Source: Oreocharis arfaki
Lineage: Eukaryota > Chordata > Aves > Passeriformes > Paramythiidae
Assembly: GCA_013398015.1 (NCBI GenBank)
Contig: VZRR01007857.1
Coordinates: 703,736 to 767,735, forward strand
Reading direction: 5' to 3'
Length of the DNA stretch: 64,000 nt
Made by a program: the position numbers and the translations under genes. Of the stretch, positions 36,501 to 48,440 are shown in pieces. The notes beneath the pieces are model-generated. The model did not search any database, was not told where the DNA came from, and worked only from the letters and a program-made list of their open reading frames with translations. The stretch's first letter is position 1. Each line of letters starts with the position of its first letter.

Positions 36501-39500
36501 AAAGCCCACAGCAAGTACAAGTAACTTCTTTTACCTTCTTATTGTAAACATTTAGGCTTAAAGTGATGTAACCAACAGTTAACTCAACAGGAGCCAGTGG
36601 CCTGTTCATATACACATTAACTGTAGTACAGGCAGCATCCAGAATAAATTGTTTCTGTCAGTTCCTTCAATCCTTCAAATCTAGAAGACAGATTTTTAAT
36701 TTCTCTTTAACAGTTTTGTTCTGTAGTACAACTTTAAAATTTTTTGTCTTTTCTGTGAAAAAACTAATGCTTGCATTTAGAGTTGTTTTACAGTTGACTT
36801 TTTTATGTATATTTTGATTCACTCTGTGCTCCAGAGCAGCACAAAATGGTAAAAGGATTTCATCCAGCAATGTAAGCTTTCTCATATGGAATTGTTTAAA
36901 AATAATGATGGAGTGAGAGTTGAAAGCAATCTAACTTTAACCTTTGGTAAAATTGGTCAATCTTCTCATTGCACAGAGTCAGAAGAAATTCTGTGAGGTA
37001 TCATATGCAGTAATTAATTTGGGGTTATCATTTGACTGTGAGTGTACTTTTCTGTTTTGTACTGCTGAAAAAGCTAAGACTGAAATTAGGAAATACTAGT
37101 TGGCAAGAGGAGCTGTGCTCTCATGTGATCCTGTGGCAATAAACATTCTAGTTAGTCGAGTGTAACTAAGTGATGGTTAGCACATTTTGGCTACTGCATC
37201 CTGCAAAATAAATCCTTGGACATCAGAAGGCATTTTGAAGCGAGGAATACCAGGGAGTCCAGAGACACACAAAGCAAAGCTGTGCACATGGTGGTCCCAG
37301 AGCCCTCAGCTCTCCCTCCCCTTGCAGCCATCTGGGTCTGTGCCTCCCTTGCAGCCAGGTTGATGTGCCAACGGGACTTGGAACTGTGCAGCAGGGATCT
37401 GCCTAAAGGCACAGCTGGCAAGGCCAGGTGATGGTTCAGGAAGTGTCTCTACTCACTCCGTTCACACACACTCACTTAAAGACCACAGAGCTTCAAAATG
37501 AAGATTTGGGACATGGATTCCAGGCATAGGGAAAGGAAAGCCATGCCATAAATTGTGCAGTGTAGCCCCACCCAAACACACTTAGAACTCTAGTATTTTT
37601 TCCACTTCTTATTCTTTATGGAGTAAATCCTAGGGTCTTAAGGAAAACAGACACAACTATGTTGCTTTTGTTCTTACTTACTAAAGATCTGATTCTTCTC
37701 TCAGAGACTCGTGGACTACTTACGCAGTCTGGAGTGGTTTTTGTACAGCACAGGTATCCCTGAAGTAGGACTGGGACATTGATCCTGGAGGCAGCAGCAG
37801 GGATACAGTACTGAATAGCTTTTTCAGTAGCACTGAATATTCAGAGACTATAAATAGAAGTAACTCAGAAATGGTACCCATAAATGCTAATTTCAGATGA
37901 GATCACTCCTTACATCATCTGAGCAACTGCTTTGTAAAGGTTAAGATGTGAGGGGACAGTGGTGGAAACAGATGGGTGCCAGTACAGCAAGTTGTGTACA
38001 GCCCAAATACTGTCCTGTCATATTCACCTGAGCTCAGGACTCCTCTGGGACGTGGGGAATGCAGGTTCATTACCCTGCTCTGCCTCTTTCTCTCCCTTTG
38101 TTCCGAGGAAGCTGAGTGCTGTTAACAAACAGAAATTCTCGTGGACAGACATTGGTTTGGGTGAGGTGGTGCTTTCTTACCTGCTTTATTTGCTTCACTA
38201 GGAAGAGTGAAAATGATAGAACAAGGTGATGATTGCCAAAACTTGGTCATTGCTGAGCTCGTGGTTTAGTTTCTCCATTGAACACATCTGTCTGTGACTG
38301 TAAAAAGCAGGATTAATCAGCCTGCCTAAGATCTGTGTTGGAAATGTCACTGGAGCCAGTGTTTGAAACAGAGGGGTGCAGGGTGCTTCTGATACAGATC
38401 CAGAAGTGATTACTGGGAGCAGTTCTAGTCAAGGGAAAGCTCCTTGCTGGTTCTGCTCAACAGGAACATCCTGAGCCCTCTGAGTGTCCAGTCTTTGCTG
38501 TCTTAAACTGAGGTCTTCCAACTTCCACATTATTTTAGAAAATGTTTCTGGTTTTCACTCTCATTTCCTTTACTTTAAGAAGTTATAGAAGGGAGAAACA
38601 CCCTCATTTAAATTGTCCTTTTATAACGTTTTCTCATATAATCTGTCATATTTTCCTTTAATTATAAAAAAGAATAATATATACACTCAATCTTTGTAGT
38701 CTCTTTTGATACTGATACTTCCTTCTTTTTTTTTTTTTTGAGATGGAAACATCGTATATGAGGTAAAAGCCAGACCTTGATGTAGCATATTTTCATTGTT
38801 ACTGTTTGCTGTATTTTATTATTTTAGTGTTTCTTTTGATTACCAGTATTGACCAAATGTGTTTCCAAAAAGAAATCCGGGTAATTTATGTGATGGGTTT
38901 GAATTAGAACTCAGAGAATATAAAACTTGGTGAATTATTTTGGGGCTTGACTTTGTACTTGCCTACCCTCCACATGTTATTTAGCCTCCAAGGTAGTGAT
39001 ATTCTGAGTCTTCCTTAGTAGTTGTCCTGCATCATCTTCTGGATTATTAATAATGTGAAAAAACATGAGTAGTACAAATCATGGAGGGATTATGTTCTGT
39101 GCTTTTGAAAGCCTGGATGTGAGAATGGAAAGGGCAGTCCTGAGTTGTTTGCCTGTCTGTGCTGATATTCTAGATAACCAAAAACCTTCTCCATTATTTT
39201 ATGTGCATACCCAAAAGATGGCAAAGAAACCCAGTTTCTGTGTGCATGAGGTGTGCTGGTTTCTTACTTGTGCTTTGCTGTCCTACTGCAGTCTCCCATA
39301 ACAGCATCTGACTGAAGCAAGAAGTAGTGTGTTTTCCTACTGCTCCACCACTTCATTCTTAAATTCCTGCAGAACCATTTGATTAAGATCATCTGTTCCC
39401 AGTAACTTATTTCACTACTTAGGTAGGCAGTTTGTTCCAGTGCCTGCAGCCCGTCACCGTGGCAGGAGAGGCTCCAGGGAGTTTTCCCACTGCTGCTGGC

Positions 39501-39866
39501 TGCTATTGCAAGCAGGAAAGGTGAGAGCAGCCTACTGACCTGAGACAGGGCTTGCGTGGACCCCCTACATGCTCCCAAAGTGCCCCCAGGCTTCACGTGG
39601 GCATCAAGAGCACAGGCACGAAGATGTGAAGCAAGATCCTGAACGATACAGCTGCGCTGCAATTAAAGAGAGCACGAGAGGTGCCCTCATTATTGAAAGT
39701 ATTTTCTGGAAGTGCTGTGGTTTCCTGGCACGTCAGGCACCAGGTTTTCTCTTGTTCCCAGGTCACTGTTTCTGTGCCGTGTGGCTCGTTGGACACGCTG
39801 CCTCCCGGGCGAGCGTTCCCGCCGAGCGCTGCTCCGCTCTCAGCCCGCTCAATGTTTCTTTGGCAG
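30597..39866 (+). other. SCAPER intron, 9.3 kb
   Basis: No supported exon is seen. A short perfect TA repeat lies at about 33213-33226. A segment at about 35950-36110 carries forkhead-like motifs (GTAAATATTTG, TGTTTATGTTTAAC). A CpG-dense run at about 39776-39850 lies just before the next exon. The acceptor ends atgtttctttggcag at 39866. Confidence 0.88.
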
Positions 39867-40104
39867 ATCCTGGAACATATTTGACAACGCACGTCAGGAC
39901 CCCACGGGACTTACAGCAGCTCTTCAGGCCACGGATCTGGTTGGAGTCCTGCATATGCTGTACTGTGTTCTTTTCCACGGCACCATCTCAGATCCAAACA
40001 CAGCCAGTCCTAAAGACAGCTATGCCGCCAACACAGTCCAGGTTGCCGTTCAGAGTTTACGTTTCTTCAATAGTTTTGCTGTTCTTGACCTGCCTGCCTT
40101 CCAG
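39867..40104 (+). CDS. SCAPER: SCAPER coding exon (RQDPTGLTAALQATDL segment)
   Basis: The acceptor is tttctttggcag and the donor is CAG|gtaaca at 40105. With the carried bases it encodes 80 codons: R, then SWNIFDNARQDPTGLTAALQ, ATDLVGVLHMLYCVLFHGTI, SDPNTASPKDSYAANTVQVA and VQSLRFFNSFAVLDLPAFQ. It ends on a codon boundary. This is one of the best conserved parts of SCAPER and makes the gene identification secure. The open frame extends in phase about 150 bases upstream into the intron to an ATG at 39712, but that part is unlike SCAPER. A longer 179-codon frame at 39569-40108 is in the wrong frame and is a shadow. Confidence 0.97.
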
Positions 40105-43100
40105 GTAACAGATGTTTTAAAACTTCTCAGAGTGGGAAAATGTTAATTATTGATCATATCTTTGGACTGAATTTTGTCTTTAAGATCTTAGTTATTGAAG
40201 GAATTTTCAATTTCACTTAACTGTTAGGTTTCATGCGTAGAATTTGTTACTGTTGTTATGTCTGCCGTGTAGCTGTGGCTGGTGAATTTAACCAAAAAGT
40301 GAAAATTTAGAATGCATTACATGCTGAATCCAATCGGTTATGTCTTCTAACTTCTTTTTTGTTTTATTCTGGCATAATGCTTTTTATGTTTAATAAGCCC
40401 CAAAAGTGTAAGAAGAAAAATCTTAGTCAAAAGCACAAAAGAACACATTTTTTTTAAGTGAAAGGATTTGCTTGTATCATAACCACATTTTACATTTTCC
40501 AGTGCTATCAGGGGCCACTTGCTTTAAGATTGTGCAGCTGAAACTGATAATCACTTGATATCATTTTTTTTACCAAGTTAAATTTTGTTGACCAAAAATT
40601 GGAAATACAAGTTTTCGTAATTTTTATTAAAGGAAAAAATCCAAAATACTGCATTTTCCTGAGAAGGACTGCTTACCTTTGACTGTGAACAGAGTTCAAG
40701 TGTAAATGAATCATTTTGCCATACAAATACTGGTGTATTTCTCAGGTAAGTTGGTAACGTTGTGTTGTTAATATAAAACACCTGCCAGACAGCATTGCTT
40801 TGAAAACACATTTAGCAGCATCAATCTTACACAATTCAACAGAACAGGTTTCTTTTTCATTTAATGTGCCATTTGTATATGTTGTACCACACTTTCCATC
40901 TGAAATGCATTAAATTCAGCAAGAGCTTTTCTCAAGTGAAGAATTTAGTGTAGCTCCTTCAGTTCACGTTTCTTGCCTTGGATTTTCAGTGCATTTGGTA
41001 CTAATCTGTAACAACAGCAGCGAGTTCTGTGTGCAGCAGTGTCCATCTGCATGGCTGCAGCTGTAGGACCCAGTCCAGCCAGGGTTTCTTTACAGGGACA
41101 GAAGCAGGATATTTATTGGAGTTTCATTGCACACACTACTGACTCCCATTTCTTTCTGTAAATCAAAGTAGTTCCCTCCTGCACCTCATTCAGCACCTCT
41201 CGGTTTGGGACTGGCTGTTTATAGGTTGCTGTAGGTATTACAGGTGTGTGCCAGAGTCAGGCTTGAACTGGGACAGGTAAAGCTTGCAGGGGAGCCATAG
41301 CAAATCACACTGGCTGGAGGGCTGTTCCCTGATATCCCAAGAAACCACTGTTATCCTTGAAACACCATCTTCTGCTTACCCTGTCTGTATTTATCCCCTT
41401 GCCAACACCGTTATATCTCAGCATTTATAATAAACAGTCAGCATTAACTTCCAAATCTCATGGTCTGCATTAGTTTGTTCTACCTGAAATGGTGCCTAAA
41501 ACGTTGGTAATTATTGCATGAAGGGTGGCCAAAATCCCGCCAGTGTGAATTACTTCCCTCAGTTCATCAACACTGGGCTCCGCTCAGGAGGTATCCCCTC
41601 AGCTGTTTGCTAAATTGTAGGCATCGTGTTGTTTGTGATGGACAGGCACCCTGGGGTAGCCTCAGCAGCTCTCCCTTTCAGTGCATTAATGTGATTTGTT
41701 TCTGTAATGTTAAAAATAACATACACCTGAGGCAGTTTGCTGGACATTCTGACCCTGTGGGCCATAGCAGGCTGGCAGACAGCAGAGGGAAAAGCCTCGT
41801 TTATGTACTGTGTGATCATTATCTCTGAGGAATAGTTTTATCACAAATTAGTAGGACTATAGAATAGGGGATTCTGATTAACAGAAGAGGTCTGGTATTC
41901 TCAAGTTTGTATTAGCACAGATGGCTCATGGGTATATATTTCATTTAATTTGACAGTCTAAACAATTGAAAGATGGTAGTGAGAAACAGCACAGGGTCCT
42001 GAGCTGATATTAATTCTGGCTAAAAAGGAAGCATAGTTTCCTTGAAAAATTAGTTTAACTTCTATACACAAACTCAGGTGCCCTTTGACCTGTTGTTATC
42101 AGGGAAGGTTAAACCTAGAGTGCTGGGTCACAGCATGCATGGACAGCCCTAATTAAATAAGGATGGACCTGAGAACATGGCATTTACATGACATAAAGCA
42201 GTGAATGGTGGCTGTATTGGGCATTAAATTTTGAAAGTATACTGCCTTACCAGAATGCTTGAAGTTCAAGATCGAAAGTATCCACAGCTGAGCCTGGTTT
42301 CGTTGTTGAGGATTCTACTTTTGCTGGGTATATTTGGAGTTCAGTAAGACTAAACTATGCCACAGCCTGGGATTTATGTATATGTACTTACCCTAGGCTG
42401 CAAGGTAGAAAATGAAGAAAACTCTGAAATGAAAGAGATTTTCTCAGGCTTGCATTGCTGTTTCATTAGAGTTAGGAGACTGTCATGCTCATTCCTTGTG
42501 CTTTAGTTTTCCCCTTTGACCCTGTGTCGCTCTGTCTGCTTGACATGTTTATTAAATAGAGGCTGTAGGCTGCACAGATAAAATCTAATTCTGAATCTCC
42601 ACGTTACAGCAATTTGCCTACTTTTAAAAAACATCCCAAGAAGCTTTGCAGCTGAGTGTTTTCTCCTTTTGGATGTTTCTAACTTTTTTTAATGTTTGAA
42701 AAGCCATTATTTGTTATTAATCGTTGTATTCCATTCAGAGCATGAGTTATTAATGAGAAATGCATTTTGTTCTGTTGCAGAAATGAAGATGGTTTGGTTT
42801 CTTTTGCTTATTTCTAAGAAATATTAATAAGTTTTCCTGGATCGTGTAATGTATGTCAAATGAAATGGTCAGCCTAATGCTACACTGAATGTCAAATAAG
42901 CAGAATCTAGTTTTTCCTGCATCCCTTGAAAATTTGAATTTTTTCTTGCTTCTGTGGCTTTTAATGTTATATTCCAGTTGTGAACGATAAGCGGCTGAAA
43001 GAAGAGATTCTGGCCCTTCACAGCAAAGAACAGAGTCTGTACTTTGCAGAAAACCCCAGAAGGGTGCAGTTGATGTGTATGCAATTCACACAGGTTCTAG

Positions 43101-43144
43101 AACACGCTGCTAGAGTGTAATTTGTTTCTTGGCCTTTTTTCCAG
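40105..43144 (+). other. SCAPER intron, 3.0 kb
   Basis: No supported exon is seen. The donor is gtaacag and the acceptor tract ends ggccttttttccag at 43144. The interval is AT-rich with no recognised repeat. Between about 40980 and 41700 it is somewhat richer in GC, without a coding pattern I can support. Confidence 0.88.
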
Positions 43145-43294
43145 TCGATTGTGGGAGCTGAAGGACTGTCCCTGGCCTTCAGGCACATTATCAGCTCCCT
43201 GCTGTGGTACTGCTCCCAGCATACCTGTGAAGGATTGCTACACGAGGTCATTATTTGTGTGGGCTACTTCACTGTAAACAACACAGATAACCAG
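43145..43294 (+). CDS. SCAPER: SCAPER coding exon (SIVGAEGLSLAFRH segment)
   Basis: The acceptor is ggccttttttccag and the donor is CAG|gtaagg, close to consensus. The exon is exactly 50 codons in phase 0: SIVGAEGLSLAFRHIISSLL, WYCSQHTCEGLLHEVIICVG and YFTVNNTDNQ. It is symmetric, so skipping it would keep the reading frame. GLLHEVIICVGYFTVN is a recognisable SCAPER helix pair. These are residues 289-338 of the window segment. Confidence 0.97.
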
Positions 43295-46200
43295 GTAAGG
43301 CAAATGGAAAATGGGATCAGAAGTTATCAAGGGCACGTTTAGTCATAGATCCCTCCAGAAAACTAATCCTCTCAGCACTGATTTTGAAGCACTTGGGATT
43401 CCTGTGAGCACAAACGGATGTGTTTGCAAAAGAGAAACTGAAGTTGTGTCTTAAGACAAAAACATTAATTTTGTGTGGCCGTAAGCAAACTCCCTGTTCT
43501 TGTGCTGCCATTGCATTGATTTTAACTGGCTTCACTCCCTGCCAAGGTATACTTAGCAACTGATATTTTTAATTCTAAGTTAGTTTTGTGTCAGCTTGAT
43601 CAGATGGTTGTGGTACCCAAGTTAAACTTTTTTAAAGCCAACTAAGCTACTCTCCCATGAAGACTTGTTGGATGCCAATGTAGCTATCTCCCTGCTTGCC
43701 AAGTGCTCGTTTAAGTTAAAGCCATTCTTCTCCATGAATCTTTTTCATAATAAGCCAAATGCCCTATCCAACAAACAGTGAACATTACCCTTAGCTTCCT
43801 TGATGGTTCACTTTTGCCGCTGGACTCTGTGACCTCTCTTACTGGCTTATAAAATAACACAGACACAAAACTCAAAAAGTACTTCAAATATATGCGTCTT
43901 AAAAAATCTCCCGGTTTCCTCAGCTTGTGTGTAACATCTCAGGGTGTATTGGGCAGGGCAGGGGTTGGCACTGGCTGTTCGAATGTGAACCTGACTCTGA
44001 ATGTGTAGGTAGTGCATGACAGTGCCCACAGGTTGGGTATGATTCGGTTGAATGCTGCATTTTATGAAGGTACTCGCTGTGTTCTCTCTCTGTACTTGTA
44101 CCACCTGGTTCCCTGTTTTGTTCAGCTCTTGGGATAGGGTAGGAGCTCAGTGCCCTCAGTTCAGCTGATGAGCAGGAAGAGGAAGTGTTACAACTTGTCA
44201 GCAGAGCTTTAGAGAAAAACTGCTTAATAACGTTCTTACAGTTACTGACTGTAATTGGAACATCATAATATCTTAAAGCTGACAATGCTGTCACAAGTAT
44301 TATAGAATTGTATAGTGATGTTTCTGTGGCATTGGCCACAGCTGGAGGGAGGATCCTGCAGCCTCCCTACCCTGTGTGACCAAATCCCACTCGGGATCCG
44401 GAGCTGCCTGTTGGCAACACTTCAGTATGATCATTTTTAAACCCTGTGTGATGTTGCTGCCATTTGGAGTCCCACTGCTGCCCGACAGGTCGTGCTGGCT
44501 CCCAAGAAGTGCCAGCAAACCATGTTGTCTTCTCTCTGCAGTTTAAAAATTTCTGTTCTGGTATACAAGTACAAACGGATGTGATTCATTGCATGGAGGA
44601 CTTGGCCCTGCAGTCATGCCAGGAATAGGGCAGAAGAGGGATTTCCTCCAGCAGTGCCAGCCTGCAGTGCTGTCGGTGCTGGTGCCCGGGGGCAGGGTCC
44701 GGCCATGGCAAGTGGGCACCGGGCCATGGTGGTGGCTGTGGGGCTCCACGGGCCCCCGAGGTACTGAGGGGAAGCCTTTGTCTGGGGCTGTGCTTCCCAG
44801 CTGGGTGTTTGGCAGGGTCCTGGAGTCTTCAGCATGTGCTCTTGGGGCTGAAGGTGGCTTCTGCAGCTCTCAGAGTCAGGTTTAGGGCATCAGTCAGACA
44901 GCCACAGTGTGTCAGTCCTTTTTGTACCCTGAGACTCTCTTCTAGGGTGGTTTGCTTTAAATTGAATATCTCAGATGTCATGACATGCTTAACTTTTTAT
45001 GTCATTTCTAATATTCCTCATTAATAAGTTTTTAACTGATAAAGGGGCATTTTGGTTTGGCTTTTTTGTTTAAAAAAGCATTTTGAAAAACTGAAGCTTT
45101 CCTCACTCAGGTACTTGAAAAATACAGGGAAGGATTTTTAGTGAAAGGAAGTCATTTTTCTTTTACTACCAGGCAAAGCAGTACAACTTGCTTACGGCCA
45201 TTATTTTAAGGTGCTCTTTGTGTAGTGACTTCCACTAAAGACAGGCTGCGTTTCATGAAGAGGGAAGTGCTTTCTATTCATTCAGTTATGGTTTAATTTT
45301 TTATTATGTTAAGAGCTTCCAGTTTTTTCTTTTGTTGTTGATCATCTGGGGAGTCCTACTAAAAATAAAAAATTGGTCTCACAGTGAAAGTTTTCAAATA
45401 GTAGGCTTGAAGTCCTGGCAAGTACAGTGTAATAAAAATAGATACACTAGACTTGAGCTATGAAAACAAATTTCCATAAAGCCAGATAGCTCTATTTAGT
45501 ATTTGAACCAACTTCAACTGAGTCAATAACTGACGTATTTCAAGGCAGATTCAGGTCCGTCTTGCAGTCAAGTGTACGTTTGTTTGGAAACGTTTGCAGT
45601 TTAAAGTCTTTTCTTCTCTAAATTTGTATTTCTTATTACGAACTGAGGTATGTTTTCATTCCTTTCAATTCTCAAAAAAGGACGAACAGTTGTTTGGAGT
45701 TTTCAGTGTCCTCTTTGTGGTTCCTTTGTCTATCCACATCAACAGATAAATATCCAAAGCAGCATACTGGAATAAGGAAAAAAAGCATTAATCATTTTAA
45801 AATAAAAATAAAATAAAAATTGAAAAAAACCAACAGTTCCCCAGTTTGGAGAATAGATAGATTTCTAAACCAGAAATTTTACAGCCTGTCAACCTCAGCA
45901 CTGACCTTCTGTAGTAGTACTGTGATTTAAGTAAGTGAACTCTTACCACTATTGCAGTCAAAATCATAAGAGGGCAATTTCCTAAGTATTTCACATTCAT
46001 AGAATAAAATCTTCCAAGAGCATCATATGCCAGTCATTTAATATAATATAATATAGGTTTGACTTCATTTATTACACTGTCTGTAAAAGTCTTTAGTTGA
46101 GTAGCAGATTAAAAAGGAAGAAGGAAAGTGCTTTTCTCTTGTATGGCTTGGAGATTCAGATTTCCCTGCAGCTTCCAGGAGCCCTGAACCGGAGGGGCCC

Positions 46201-46849
46201 TCATGGTGGGTCCCACACGCAGAGGCACTGCCTGGGCTCCCACTTGGTGTTTCCACCACGCCTGCCTCTTGGTCCAGGCCCAAGTGATTCTGTCGAGGAG
46301 CAGTGAGGACAATGGATTCCTAAGGAGCACATTCCTGAGTGTTTTGATAGTGCTTGCTCTGTTTATTTTAAAAAGACTGTGATTTTGCTGACTCTGCCCG
46401 CATATAATATATTAGTAATATTCCTTTCCGTCATTTCTATTTTGTTTTAACATTCACAAAGCTTTTCCAGGGCAGCTGCTGTCACTGACGAAATAAATCA
46501 GTTATGAAAGTGAAAATCTCAAAAAGCAAGGAGTATTTCTTTAATATTTGAACTGCTCCAACAGCAGCGGTGAGGCCTGAGCTGCCCTGCATGTTTTGTG
46601 TCGGCACGTGAACTCGTGTTTACTACAGAGCCAGACAGCCCCTGGTTCACAGAGCAGCTCAGCTTTATTAGGCATCTGCTCCTCAGGAAGTGTGAGCAAG
46701 GAAAAGGGATTCTCTTTTTCTGGCCACCATTTAATCTACTGCCGTACAAAACCAGGTCCCATGATACCAAGGATAGACCTGGAAAGCTAAACTGTGTAAT
46801 AAAAATAATGTCCAATCTTTCAATAGCCAAGCCTACTATATCAGACTGT

Positions 46850-47260
46850 AGAATTACAGTTTCTAATTAAAATGTTCTTGTTAATTAAAAATATCCTTTT
46901 ATTTCATTACATTTTTATTCCTTTTCATTGTTTGATTTAATTAGTATAATGAATATAATTAGCATGTGCTGTCAACTCACCTTATTTGCATATTATATTG
47001 GATAATTGAATGTGGTCCTGTAATTAAATTAGCCGGTGTGACAGATGATTTGGTTGCTTTCACATTGCTGTATTGGGAATAGAGATCTTTCCATATTCAT
47101 TGCAGTTAGGGAATATTTTTCATCTGAAGAGTCCTCACAAATCAGATCCTCAGACTCAGGATCTTGCTGACCGGCTCCAAAAGAAGTTGCATTGTTCATT
47201 TGCATTGCTGTGCCTTTATTTAAATAAAACCAGCTTTTGTTCTCCCAGTCTTTGGTACAC
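46850..47260. promoter_or_regulatory. Candidate intronic enhancer: TAATTA cluster with two octamers
   Basis: Repeated homeodomain cores (TTAATTAA, TTTAATTAG, ATAATTAGC, GTAATTAAATTAG) occur within about 180 bases. Two perfect octamers in the ATTTGCAT orientation lie at 46984-46991 and 47198-47205. A GGTGTGACAGATGATTTGG stretch near 47035-47053 combines a T-box-like half site with a TGACAG motif. No coding or repeat explanation is apparent. The functional reading is inferred. Confidence 0.4.
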
Positions 47261-48365
47261 ACTGTATTTAGAGTGCTCTAAAAGAATCCCACTAACTTTT
47301 AAGGACTTGTAAGATATGAACTGTATACTTCTAGAAGATACCATTGCTAGGTTGCAAAACAAAAGCTCTGCTGAAAGAGTTAGGAAAAAAAGTGTGCAGT
47401 TTTTCAGAACTTTGTTATAAAATTAGGGCTTGTAGATAGAAGTTAAAAGTTGTCTCAGAAGTTCTTTAAAAATTTGCATACATATTATGTGTCCTTGAAG
47501 AAACGATTTCATTCCCAAAAGTCTTCCAGCTGCGTGAGTCTAACTTATTTCTCTGTCCAAACCTTCTGTCCCCAGACATTTGTGTCCATAACAAGGTAAG
47601 TTATTATAAACTCAAAAATAATTGAAATGTTAATATCTGATAATCCATATGTTGAAAATAGAAGCACATGGAATTAGATTTAATAGTACCAGTCACCTAC
47701 TAGAAATTTCTCCTTGCTAGGTAGGTGTGGAAAATTCGTTGCAAAACATGTTTCAGGCATCCCAACTAGCTCCAGGTAAAAGAGTGAGGAGCAGTAAGAT
47801 TACAGGCTATTTTGGGAGGGAATTTCTGCCATATTAAATATGTAAAATGTCACACAGCAGTATCACAGGTAAAAATATAATGTGTAAAGAAATTGAAATA
47901 TTGTGTGGTAGGCACAGTTCAGAAAGGATGTTGAAATTTCAGACTCACTCGCAGCACCCAAAGCATGGTAGTTACTCCCTGAGAAAGGCTCTGTCTCAAG
48001 ATTATTTTCCCTTTTTTGTGAAATGATTGGCTAATAAAGTCTGGGGTTTTTTTAAGCATTTCTTTCCTGTGATAAGTCTTTACTTGTGTCGTAAAGTAGC
48101 AGGACACTTTATCCCACAGGGTATATCACAAACATATATCAGTATATGACACATCCTAGCTGTGGTACTGCTGGCCTGCAAGGGACGCTTACAAAGTGAC
48201 TTTAGATTAAAAGTGACCTTCTGTAGGGAAACTATTCTGTGCTTTTGGCAGAGTTAGTGCATATTCAGTTTCAGTATGTGGCCAGTTCTCTCTAGGATTA
48301 GCGGAAAGGAAGAAAATACTTCTAAAATGGAAAAATTGTGAAAATCAGAAGTCAACAGGAAAACT

Positions 48366-48440
48366 TATAAATAAAAATTAAAATTTTTATTTTTAAAAAA
48401 TAAAATTTTTATACATAAAATATAAATAAAAACTCTACTT
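48366..48440. repeat. A/T-only low-complexity tract
   Basis: The tract is almost purely A and T, mixing taaataaaa-type words with their complements (aaaattaaaatttttat, ataaaatttttatac), so it can fold back on itself. It looks like a diverged simple repeat and carries no coding potential. Confidence 0.8.

Noticed and set aside
39569..40108. 179-codon plus-strand open frame, the longest in the window
   Set aside because: It overlaps the SCAPER exon at 39867-40104 in a different frame; the exon frame matches SCAPER and this one does not.
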